64,000 nucleotides of DNA from Selaginella moellendorffii (Eukaryota > Streptophyta > Lycopodiopsida > Selaginellales > Selaginellaceae), in contig NW_003314268.1 of assembly GCF_000143415.4 (NCBI RefSeq), positions 201,117-265,116 of the forward strand, given 5' to 3'. The notes under the pieces are model-generated. The model ran no database searches. It was given only the letters and a program-made list of their open reading frames with translations, and was not told the DNA's origin. Shown piece by piece: positions 24,280 to 35,096 of the stretch. Positions within the stretch are counted from its first letter, which is position 1, and the number at the start of each line of letters is the position of its first letter. Made by a program: the position numbers and the translations under genes.

Positions 24280-24829
24280 ACTCAAATGCCGTGTTATGGA
24301 TGCATGAACGTCCAACACGTAACTTGTTACTCATAAGACCACCTTTTTAACCGAGTACTGAGAGTTAAACACAGTGCATTTTCTTTGCAGGTAGTCAAAA
24401 AGGTAGAACTTGACTATCTGAGAAACCATCACTGAATACGGCCACTATTCAAGTAAAGCCCCGCTATTTGATTATTGATACCTTGACTAATTTGAAAGAA
24501 AGACCGTCAACGCAAATCTGGTCTAGTTCTATGCCGAGCTTGAAAATTTTCAAAACTTCTAGTCAACAGCGTGGAACGAAATTCCCATGGAAGGGACAAG
24601 AGCTTGAGAGGAACGAATTAGCTTCCACAAGTCGGATCCACGAGTTTTATAAACAGACAACAATGTTTCTCATTCAAAGGTATGTATATGTTCATGGAAG
24701 TCCTTGTAAGGAGCAAGTTTTGGTGGTACATGGAAGTTATATTAATTAAGATAAATGGTCAAATTTGGTCAAAACGTAGCCGTTTGAGATGAAATTCTTT
24801 TACGCAAAGCCCTAGCTCGGTCTCGCGCT
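24280..24829. other. Duplication junction and 5' flank of the LysM gene
   Basis: 24280-24350 is the spacer between the two units and includes an inverted copy of 17744-17782. From about 24350 the sequence is homologous to 17960 onwards and should hold the LysM promoter. Confidence 0.5.
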
Positions 24830-25980
24830 ATGCAGGCTAGGGTTGCTCATCTCGGCGCTGGCTTGGCGGGCGCTAGCACCGCGGTTGACCGCGGGATCTC
24901 CAGGCTCCCTTCCCTGGCCATATCCGTGCCGATCGGGAGGCGCCGGGAGAATGCAGGGAAGATTTCGGCCGTGGCGGACAAGGTATGAGCGGAATTTCTA
25001 GCAAGATAGCTAGTGATGGAGTGTTTTCTCTGCGAATAGGCCGGAGAAGCAACCGATCGGAGCGTCACTCATCCTGTCTCGTTCTCCATTTGCCATAATG
25101 TTCAAGAGTATGGGATTTTTTGCTCTCTTAATTTTCTTCTCTTGTGCTAACATTGTTTCTTCAGGGGTGAAACGTTAACTTCCATAGCCCGCCAATACAG
25201 CACTTCTGTGCAAACTATCGCTCTAGCAAATAAGATTGACGACATTGATTTGCTACAAACTGGTCGCGTCTTGCTAGTGCCTGTCCAACCGAGAGTGTTC
25301 CAAAAGGTAAACAAAACGTTCATTTCGCACGTACCACGAACTATGGCTTCTTTCTTCAGGTTGCTGCTTTGGTCATCCAGGACACACCATCGACCTCGGA
25401 AGAAATTATCAGCACTGTTGCACAACCACGGTCACCTGTTCCTCCATGGATGGTGTCAGGATTTCCAAACTTCGTAAGCTTTTCTTTGTACTAAGTCGTC
25501 ATATCAACGTGTTGTTTTATGCAGGTAAGCTTCACGGCTCCGTTACTCTTGCTGGTTCCGGTTGTGCTTCTTGGCTTTCGAAAACTCCTACAAGAAGCGC
25601 AGAACAGAATAAAAGTAGAAGTCTCTAGGACGCAAGCTGAGAAAGAGCTGTGGGATGTACAACGCCGTCCACGACTTCATCGCTGGCAAAGGATCCTCGA
25701 CGGCGATAGAGAATCCGAAGTGGCTGTTCCGGGCGATGGACAGCGGCTGGTATAATCCTCTTACACGCAAGCCTTGACGTGAGACTGAATGCCATGTCTT
25801 TTTCAGGAGGGAGCTGAGAGTGAGACAGAAGAGCAGAGGAAAGCACGAGAAGAGGAAGAATTACGCAAGTCTTACGCTGAACTCGAGGCAACGTACATGC
25901 AGTTCCTTGCAGACAGTGGACTGTCTCGGTCTGGGTATTGGCGCGGTGGAATGCCTTCGTCTTCACACCACGATGGGTAA
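24830..25980 (+). CDS. LysM-domain protein with transit-like N-terminus and one membrane segment
   Basis: Six exons: 24830-24982, 25040-25107, 25165-25306, 25360-25473, 25525-25749, 25807-25980, giving 291 residues in frame. Residues 1-51 are rich in Ala, Arg, Ser and Gly and poor in acidic residues, like an organelle transit peptide. The LysM domain spans about residues 68-118 (NVQEGETLTSIARQYSTS through TGRVLLVPV). A hydrophobic segment APLLLLVPVVLLGF follows at about residue 160, then a charged, coiled-coil-like tail (EEQRKAREEEELRKSYAELE). LysM domains bind N-acetylglucosamine polymers. I infer an organelle membrane protein; a plastid location would fit lycophytes that keep plastid peptidoglycan genes, but that is inference. 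The unit 1 duplicate is broken. Confidence 0.75.
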
Positions 25981-26924
25981 CTTTCTGCCGTTATTTGTAA
26001 ATTACGCTCGTGTAACATAGCTCTGAACTCCAGGTGCTTGATATAGACAGACTGATTTGTGCATAAAGTTACTTGCGCTTGGTTTGTGTTTGTCAGACAG
26101 GGATGATTGAGACTACAGCCATGGCCTTGTGGATCGACGATCGGCGAGGTGAGTGGCATCGAATTTAACTTGAAAGCTCCATCGCTTCTGACTCTCTTCT
26201 CGCTTGTCAACAGATTCATGCATCTAATCTATGCGGCCAAAGGTGCACAAGCTTCCAGCGGGGTACTGTTCCATCCTTTTGCCGAGTGCAGTGCATTGGA
26301 CCCCAGGCAAGTAGTAAACAATACCCGCCGCTATCAAATTGGCCCATTTGATCCACTGACAGAAACACTTGCAACTTGCAGGAAGTTTATTTTTTTCTTG
26401 ACAAAGAAGAAAAAGACTTACGCATATGCAAACAAGCCGACGAGAGATTCCGTAGTGGCATATGTCACGTACATTCCCCGGGTGCGAACTCCAATGTCGA
26501 GCGCTGCGTTAAATTTTCAGATAAACGCTGCTGGTATTTGCCCACGCAATCGCTCGCAAAAGTCTTCTCCAGCCTGTATGCAAAACAGTGGCTCTATACA
26601 ACCAAACCGTTCTTATAACACTTGTTCCATCCGATGGATGGCGGGTCTTATTTAAAGAAAGGATCAACTCTTTTATAATCAACCATCGAGCGACTGTCTG
26701 GTTCTTCAGTTTCTTCCTCTCGCTCATTGACTTGTTCTTCAGCTCCGCTCCGAAGATCCTACTCGCTTCGTCCTTTCATCTATCCATCGAGCTGAAGAAC
26801 GAGAATCAATCTCAAGAAGTGATCGCGGCCTCGAGAATCTCTTGCTCTCGGAAAACGAGACGAGAGAGAACCTGTAGTTTTCTCTTTTCTCGTTCGTTTT
26901 TTGCAGCAGGAGAGCTGAGACAAG
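25981..26924. other. Intergenic region between LysM and ARD genes (unit 2)
   Basis: Contains a 182-codon open frame on the plus strand (26107-26655) with no recognisable domain and no homologous sequence in unit 1; I do not call it a gene. 26838-26924 matches the ARD 5' flank of unit 1. Confidence 0.35.
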
Positions 26925-27717
26925 ATGGAGGCTTGGTATATGGACGACTCGAGTGAAGATCAGCGGCAGCCGCATCACCTCAACCCAGTCCAGCTCGTTT
27001 CGCACGAGAAGCTCGCAGGTTTTCTGTGAGATTTCTTTGTTTTTCTGCTTCTCACCTTGGAAACGTTTTGGTGCCTTGCAGCTCTGGGCGTTTTGCACTG
27101 GAATCTCGACGCAGATCGGTACGAGACCGATTCAAAGCTACAGGAGATACGAAAGAAGCGAGGATACTCATATCAGGTAGCTCTTGGATCGGAAAAGACG
27201 AGCAAAGCTGCAGTAATTTGCAAAAAAAGCTTATGTTGATTTCTTTGTTTCACAAAGGATATCATCACCGTGAGTCCGGAGAAGCTGCCAAACTACGAGC
27301 AAAAGATCAGGAGCTTCTTCGAGGAGCACATCCATCTGGACGAGGAGATCCGCTACTGCCTCGATGGAAGCGGTAACTAGCAAACTCGGTTTTCCATTTA
27401 TACCAAAAGCGATAGTAGTAAGTGAGAAGAACAGCTTGATGTAAGTAACGTTTGGCAAACGCAGGCTACTTCGATGTGAGAGACTTGGGCGATCGGTGGA
27501 TTCGTATTTGGGTGAAGAAGGGAGACATGATCGTGCTTCCTGCTGGAAGCTACCATCGCTTCACTCTGGATAACAGCAATTACATCAAGGTGGCATTGAG
27601 ATCGCACACGAATTTATCTTCTGATGCTTCGGTTTCGAGCAGGCAATGCGTCTCTTTGTGGGAGAACCAGTTTGGACGCCTTACAACAGGCCACAGGACG
27701 AGCACCCAGTCAGGTAA
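26925..27717 (+). CDS. ARD: Acireductone dioxygenase (ARD), methionine salvage
   Basis: Five exons: 26925-27018, 27082-27176, 27258-27372, 27465-27589, 27643-27717. ARD is a metal-dependent cupin enzyme of the methionine salvage cycle; it oxidises acireductone to the keto acid precursor of methionine. Seen here: MEAWYMDD start, metal ligands in [11 protein letters not shown] and YHRFTLD, and the conserved [17 protein letters not shown] near the end. If translated through the last donor it stops as HPVR-stop, shorter at the C-terminus than usual plant ARDs. If the donor at cag/gtaac is spliced to an acceptor near 27794, a different short tail is made (SEVFINQ). The unit 1 duplicate is dead, so this is probably the working copy in the window. 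Confidence 0.88.
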
Positions 27718-27829
27718 CATATTCGTATCATACTCGGTTATCTAAAGGCCGTTTGCTGGTGCCAGGAAACAATACATTAGCTTGTTTGCACCGCAGTGAA
27801 GTGTTTATAAATCAATGACTACGTGCATT

Positions 27830-28940
27830 TCTACTTGGCTTTGTATTTCTTATTAAATTATAATAAGAATAAAGATATATGTATAGTGTTTCTTTTGAAG
27901 GCTATGTCAAAACGCTCACTTAGATCCTGGCCAAAATGCCTTCACATGATAGAGAAATGAATCAGGTCTGGCATTTACGGTGAAAGCCCAGTTGCGGCAT
28001 CTGGTGTAGGTGGTGGACTTGCTAGAACAAAAAAGGGGGCTCTCTAGGCCTACACAAGGTCAATCTTTCACAGGATCAATGAGGGAAATCCACTTGTGGT
28101 TTGGACTTGTCCTGACGGGCATACAGAACAGTACCTACTCTGCTTGTTCTTAACTTGTCACTCCTGACATTAACATGATCAGTTCTCACATCTACATTGA
28201 AAATTTCAACGAGACTTGCTTCTACGTGGTCAGTTGGGAATATAAATCCATGCCACAAAGAGATATTTGTAAATGATTAATCACGTTAGACGATATAATT
28301 TTTCGTTATTAAAATCTAAGAAAATCAAGTATGTAATGGCATTTAGAGCACTTTGGAGAAACACCAGACCTACCGATTTTCTGGAAGAGGTTTGTGATGC
28401 CTGACCACCAACCATAAAGCAACACTTACAACAGACACCCAGATTCAGGCAATAAACTCCAAGCCTCCACGAGGGTGGCATTCTTTGAACAAAGTCAACT
28501 AATAGAAGTGAACGAACTCACAATTTGAGACGATGAAGTTCTCTATGAGCAGTGCATACAGTAAATCCAGTGGTGAACATACTCCCAACCCCGAATGTAT
28601 GGGGCCGACATACGGAACCATAATTGCAAATAAATAGATCATGAGGCAAGAGGCATCCATGACAAGGAGATAAGCAGTAGCGTGATTCATGGATTCCCAA
28701 CCGTTTCTAGTGTATCGGGTCGCAATGAATCCAAACTGCATGAACTGAGCTTCCAATCAAGCAGCCGAATTTGAGCTTCTCCCACAAAAGCTTACCTAGT
28801 AAATCATCGTCAGAACAATTGAAGTAGACTGTCTTGAACTGTTTTTTTTCTCTCATTGCATCAGTGATTTCACTGTCAAGATCAGAGGTTCTTACCATGG
28901 TATCCAAGCGAAAAACAGGGACCTTGTAAAGCATTCATAG
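27830..28940 (-). pseudogene. Decayed membrane-protein gene (unit 2)
   Basis: Homologous to 20580-21650. Minus-strand segments: an N-terminal exon (28805-28934, LYKVPVFRLDTM then FNCSDDDLL, followed by a donor), a hydrophobic exon at 28560-28700 (LMIYLFAIMVPYVGPIHS), a later hydrophobic piece near 28400-28470 and a basic tail at 28076-28200 (SDKLRTSRVGTVLYARQ). Frames are not consistent between the duplicates, so I treat it as a relic of an unrecognised multi-pass membrane protein. Confidence 0.35.
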
Positions 28941-29214
28941 ATAATTGATCAAGAGTGATGGCGTCTTAACATTGAGAGGGCCGAGCGGTGTATGAGAAAG
29001 CTTCCGTCTGACTTCTTGGGATTTGTTTTCAGTCGAGCGATCGATATGTCTGATTTCTTGGGATTGTTTTCCGATCGACATGATCTATTGCCATACCCAT
29101 GACCAGTCCATCTTAAATTAGTTGCGCGTACGTGAGCCCTACTGCCACAAATTACAACGTCCAGAATCACACTGCGTTTGTGGCCTCATTCCACGCTCCG
29201 GCATGTGGTGCAGC

Positions 29215-29545
29215 CAAAGAGTCAACAGGGCATGACCGGGCCGCGGGCTAGTCCAGATCCCCTGATCATTGCCACCCACGTCTCGTCGGCATCAGTGCAA
29301 GATGCGCTGCCTATGCTTGCTGGGCATGGAATCGAACAACTCCTTTCCTGAGCAAAGGTGCTAGCACTGTGAGCTCTGGAGCATCTCGTTGGCCTCGTCA
29401 TGAACATCAAGCTCCGCCATCCAGTTGAAGATCTCGCTCGCCTCCGCCACCTTGCGTAGGCCGCCATCATCTGGATCCCCCACGTCCTCCAAATGCCCGT
29501 TGTTCACAAACCATTTGCGCGCCAATTTTAAAATCCCCTCATGCA
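29215..29545 (-). pseudogene. PPR-protein gene fragment
   Basis: Minus-strand reading shows ASEIFNWMAELDVHDEANEM, then after a stop GKELFDSMPSKHR, then WVAMIRGSG in another frame. LFDSMP and WVAMIRG are typical of plant pentatricopeptide repeats. Stops and frame changes make it a relic. It has no counterpart in unit 1. Confidence 0.6.
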
Positions 29546-30003
29546 AATAGTGGCTGATGTATATCCGCGGGGAAACAAATCGCTGTGCAGAGTGCTTGAA
29601 TGAGCACGCCCCCGTGGCCCTTTGGAACTTTCCCTAGCCTAAAAGTAAACTATAAAGCTGCTTGGATTTCTTTTTTCTCTCGTGACGGATTCGTGAGCTG
29701 ATCGCTTTCTTGATCTAGGTCGAAATAATGATTCTCCTGGCCTCTCCTAAAGAAAGTGCTCTCGTTTGCCATCCAAACAGCAAGCACAAGGAAAACAGGG
29801 AAACTGAGCTTCTATGTGTTCATTTAGGCTACTGCTCTCGACGAAAACAGATGCATTTATCGTGTGAAACTGCGATTTCTACTTGTGTTGATCAAGACTG
29901 ATCTTTTCTTCCCAAAAAGTGTGCCAGATATATTGCAAGAAAAGATCACCATCTCTACTGGATTCATCTTGAGAATGTTTGTTAAAGATCATCATAGGTG
30001 AAA

Positions 30004-30008
<5 letters not shown>

Positions 30009-30035
<27 letters not shown>
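30009..30035. repeat. (AT)n microsatellite
   Basis: About 13 AT dinucleotides in a row, just upstream of the gypsy element insertion point. Confidence 0.9.
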
Positions 30036-30041
<6 letters not shown>

Positions 30042-30057
30042 GTTTTGGTTTTAAGAT

Positions 30058-30233
30058 TGTGAGTGCTTGGAATATGGAAAGGGAATATAGAAAATGTGCA
30101 TATCAATTAGCTTAAAAACCCTAGCTTATATATAAGAGTGAGTGGTCTGGATTGAAACCAATCCAACAGCTACCAAAATTCCACTACACTAATATTAGTA
30201 TACAACATTGTAGCCGTACACTTGGCCCTCACA
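30058..30233 (-). repeat. 3' LTR of the gypsy element
   Basis: 176 bp with 6-bp inverted ends. It contains a TATA-like stretch (tatatataag near 30130). It differs from the other LTR at a modest number of positions, so the insertion is not recent. Confidence 0.88.
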
Positions 30234-33200
30234 TCATTCCCTCCTCTCAGAATAATGGAAGACCATTAGAGTTCTCTTGTAGATGGGCTGGGATCTAGAG
30301 GAACGTCAGGAGGAGGCATCGATGGATCTATAGATGGTATTAACTGCTCTTGATCCCTTTGTATGAAGTGTTTCAACTGCTACACATGCACAATCTCTGG
30401 AGGATCGATCTATTGGATGTCATGCCAAACTTCATAAACTTGTGGTCTAACTTGCCGCAACACCCGATACAATCCTTTCCACTGTGCAAAGAGCCCCTTA
30501 GATAAACCACGTACTGTAAGATGGGGAAAATGAACTAACACCAAATCATCCACTTTGTACTTTGTAAATGGACGATGATGGGAGTTGTAACACCGTTGTT
30601 GTCCCACTTGTGTGCGGCCTAAGTGTTCAATAGACTCTGCTTGGACAAATGGAAGAATGCTCAACACGACGATGTTTTATATGCCCACCTAGAATAGGAG
30701 AATCATGGTAGGCATGAAGAAACAGTGGAATAAAGACAGAAGGCACAACTAACCGTAAATGATCATCAAGATCTGTCCTCACAAAATAAAGAAGGCCATT
30801 TTCAAGGCGATATTGAGAATGTAAATGCCGAAAAGGCAAGTCATCAGCAAATGATGTAGAATTCTCAAACCCATCTCGAAGCCTTCGAATCCACGACTCA
30901 ATCTTTTGAGCTTCGCGAACCTCATCAAGAGAAGGTAAATCTTCCTCTGCGCCTTGTGGACACTAAACATCAAGTACAACAACTGTTGATGGCACAGAAT
31001 CCTCGTCTAAAAAATCCACAGATGTTGGAACAATAGGCTCATCAGAAACATGAGAAGGGAGTGGAGAAGGAAGAGGAGCTCAAGAAAGGCCATCAGCATC
31101 AACCATAGAACTCCCTGGGCGATGAACAACATCAAAATCATATATCTGAAGCTTCAAAGCCCACTGAGCAGTACGACCAACCAGGTTCTTCCGCTTTAAT
31201 AATGAAGTAACAGCATGGTTACCTTCAAGTAACGTCTGAGAACCATATAGATATACATGAAGTTTCTCGAAACCCCAAATTGCTGCTAAACACTCTTTCT
31301 TTGTCATGAAGTAGTTCATCTCCGCTAGTTGTAATGTACGGCTTATATATGCAATGGGATGGTGCTGGCCAGGCACACTCGAGCTCTCTTGCATCAACAC
31401 ACCTTCAAGACCAATGTCAGAAGCATCCACGCGCAAAATAAAAGGTCGAGTGTAGTTAGGAAATGCCAAAACTAAAGGAGTCGTCAATAGCTCTTTGAGA
31501 TCCACGAACACCCGCTCACAATCTGGAGACCAGATGAAAGATGACGTTGATGACTTCAGCAACACTCGCAACGGTGCAGTGTGATCAGAAAGATGATCCA
31601 CAAAACGACCAAGATACTGCACCTTGCCCAAGAAGTGTTGCACATCATTCACACACTTCAGAGTAGGGAACTTTAGAACAGCCACAAGTTTGTCAGGATC
31701 AACTTACAAACCCTCATGAGAAATACGGTACCCAAGATAAGTTGTGTCCTTGGACCCAAACACGCACTTCGACTAGTTCAGCTTTAAACCAACATTATGT
31801 AGCTGATCCAACACTTTACAAACATCACGAACGTGCTCCTCCCACGTCCCCTCCGAGTGGATCAAGATATCATCAATGAAATCAGCCGTCACCTCCGGCA
31901 TATCACAAAGAACCTCGTCCATCATCCACTAGAAAGTTGCTAGAGCATTGTTCAAATCAAACAGCATCACTAAGAACTTATACAAACCAAATAGTATACG
32001 AAAAGTAGTCTTAGGAATATCTTTTTCGGCCATTGGTAGTTACTAGTACCCAACAACAAGATTTGGTGAACTAACAACTTCGCCCCAGACAATCCAAGAG
32101 ATTAGCAATGTCAGAAAGAGGGTACATATCTGGGATCGTCACTTCATTTAATGGATGATAGTCGATGCAAAAACGAATACTCCCATCAAGCTTCGTCACC
32201 AGATGAGGTTCACATGCTCAAGGATTCTGTGACTTTCAAATAACACCCTTTTCTAATATCTTCTTGACATTTGCATTTAAAATCTTAATCTTTTTTAGGT
32301 GACCGATAATGAATAGGAACCTTGATTGGACGAGCATCCCCAGTTGGAATCGGATAACATGTGGCAATCTTAGCCTTAGATGATAGGTCAAAGTCAAAGA
32401 GATCGGCATACTCCTTCATGAACCGATCAACCATTGCAACACAAAGACTGTTGGAGGGATTGGAAAAGGGAAGAGTGGAACAAGACAAAAACATAGAAGG
32501 AAATAATGGGGAGACAAAAGTAATGGAAGTAGAGGTAGAAGTAAAGGGACGAAAAGGTATAAAAGTGAGAGGAATTAATGAAACATAAGGAAGTATGAGA
32601 CAAGGGGGAGAAGCTTCAAAGTCACACTTGGCATGATTGCGCTAAAACAAATCCATACCAAGAATGAAGTCAAAAGTTTGACTCGACACCACCCGCAATG
32701 ATTGCAACTCAAGCTCGAAATCACCCACACGCACAACCAAGTCCGCCTCATCTCATGCATATGCATGTGTACGGCCGTTGCCATAAAGAATGAAAATTGG
32801 TTCTACCACATAACGCAAGTATAGATGGCAACGTGTGGCAACAGGTCGAGCAATAGAAGATTCAAATCTGTATCAACCAACATGGAGAGAATAATAGGAG
32901 ACCTCTTGTTATAAAAACGAGCTTGGAAAGTAAAAACTAAATGAATCGGTGCCAAATGAACCCCTTGATGATACTCCCGAAAGAAAGATGGAAGGGTCAT
33001 TGACTTATTTGCGCAAGGTCCCTCAATTACTCATGCGACTTCGTGTTTCCCAAATGCATCTCAGTGTCCAAACCTTCCACTACAACAGCATTAACGGGAC
33101 ATTGCTGATGCCAAAATCTCCACCTAGGAAATGGAGGTTGCCAATCCGGAAAATGCCAACAACGCCAATAAGTATGACCAACTTCATTACATGCCCAATA

Positions 33201-34154
33201 GTGAACATCACGGCCATGACCACGTCCTCGCCTTTGTCCTTGGACTCGAGCAGCAGCAACATCAACCTCCATTGGAACAGGACCATCACTTATAGGAAGT
33301 GGAGTTGAAGGACGTGCTGTGAGAAGTAAAAGATGCGATGTCTCATAACGTTGTGCCAAACGAAGAGCATCATCAAGGGTGGCGGGAGCAAGTGCATGCA
33401 CAAGTTCGATAAAATCTTGATGAAGTGCTAGCCACAACATTTCTAGCTTGATCTGCTCCGACATATTTGGCTCCGCACGAAGTAAAAGACTTCGGAAACA
33501 AACACCAAATTGCATCACCGACTCATATGACCTTTGACGAAGATAATGCAATTGTTGGAAGGCATTATCACGGTCATTGGCGTCCAAAGGAGCGTTTGAA
33601 GATGTCCAGGAGAACACTCCAATCCCCACGAGTGGTTGTGCTCAAACCATTGTACCATTGCAATGCCGTCCTTTGGAGACACGTGGGAAACTCACGCAAA
33701 CATCGAGCATCATTCCAAGAACGATATGTGGCAATCACTGTGAAGTGATCAAACCAATGGTACACATCATCCCCAAGATTCCCATGAAAAAACTCCGGCC
33801 GAACGTAAGGATTGGCACCAAGAGTAGAAGGAGTTGTACCACATGCCGTGAACACCACCATCAACTGAGTTTGATTGTTCAATTGCAAACACATAGCATC
33901 AAGCAATTGTACCAACTGCTATTTCAGAGGCAAAGGAGGAGATTGCTGATCTGCCATGAAGACGAACGAAAAAAGAAAGAGCAAAAAAAGAAATGACAAA
34001 AAGTTAAAAGGAAATGCTAGATCTAGACAATGCAAAAAGCTATATCTAAACCAAAATCCTGAAAGGAAAGAACAAAAGAAAGGAAGTGGAAAAAGTTAGA
34101 TCTAGATAATACACAAACTAAATTTAAACCAAAATTGCCCCTCACCTCTACCAA

Positions 34155-34330
34155 TGTGAGTGCTTAGAATATGGAAAGAGAATATAGAAAATATGTATAT
34201 CAATTAGCCCAAAAACCCTAGTTTATATATAGAAGTGAATAGTTCGGATTGAAACCAATCCAACATCTACCAAAATCCCACTATACTAACATTAGAATAC
34301 AACATCATAGCTGTACACTTGGCCCTCACA
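34155..34330 (-). repeat. 5' LTR of the gypsy element
   Basis: 176 bp, same ends as the left LTR. The flanking AGAT starts at 34331. Confidence 0.88.
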
Positions 34331-35096
34331 AGATGAAATTTAATGGACACTTGCAAGTGGTAGAGGCCAGTGGCCCATTGGGAGGTACCTGGGGCTCACA
34401 AGCACATTTAACTCATGCCACTAATCTCACCCCTGCAACTGCCTCTCTTTATACATTGCCCAACGTGGATCCTTTATTCCAAAGGAAGCAAACATCATTG
34501 ACCGGATCAAACAAAGTCTTGGGGTTGGATAAGGCAATACTTCTTTGTTGCTTTAGTTCATCTCTTTCACTTTAGGCTTCAGATCTCAAGACTTCCATTA
34601 ATTTTCTGCCGTGGGGAACATGGAAGTTTAATAGCATGCTGGAGTGATCAGTTCTGGGATTGTGAACTGGAGGCCAGCCACTTAACACTCTATTTGAAGG
34701 AGTCATCGCTTTTATGTGGGACAAAGCGAAGCTTATAATCCTATTACTAAGTCTGAAAGAGCTGCTCCTCCAATACCCCATGCCCAGTTTCTTTGGCAAG
34801 CTCGTTTAAGTGGGTCAACCAACACAGTATAATCATTCTTTGAAGCATAATTTAAAAGGGACAATGTGAAAGAGAGCTGTGATATGAATCTAAATCTCTG
34901 ACCACGCGATCTTCCAGTTGCCCGGTTAGAAACAAAACCCTGATATTTCGTTCTTCACTAGACTTTTCTCCCAGACAAGTCCAGCTAAGCAAATTTGACA
35001 AACGTCCTTGAAGAAAAACAAATGAACACTGAGAGAAGTTCCTAGTTTTCTTTGCATTATACTTAGTTTACAACAATAAAGCTCTTTCATTCAGCT
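34331..35096. other. Right flank of the gypsy insertion and resumed duplicated DNA
   Basis: 34331-34540 has no counterpart in unit 1 and may belong, with 29997-30057, to an older insertion that the gypsy element entered. From about 34545 the sequence matches 22560 onwards. No gene recognised. Confidence 0.4.

Larger units (their letters stand above)
30058..34330 (-). mobile_element. Ty3/gypsy LTR retrotransposon, defective, inserted in unit 2
   Basis: Bounded by two direct 176-bp LTRs that begin TGTGAG and end CTCACA. AGAT flanks both sides (30054-30057 and 34331-34334), a probable target-site duplication. The element reads on the minus strand: gag (33027-33960, with a CCHC-like NEVGHTYWRC knuckle missing its first Cys), protease/RT region with stops (about 31.7-33.0 kb; FIDDILIHSEGTWEEHV near 31870), RT thumb and RNase H (31080-31685), and integrase ends (30627-30839 zinc-binding part; 30410-30667 C-terminal part). 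The integrase core between them is missing. Next to the 5' LTR a TTGGTAGAGG stretch shares TGGTA with the initiator-Met primer site; next to the 3' LTR is the polypurine tract AGAGGAGGGAATGA. The element cannot move on its own. Confidence 0.9.

Noticed and set aside
26107-26655. 182-codon plus-strand frame between LysM and ARD
   Set aside because: No domain, no homologue in unit 1, and the composition looks intergenic.
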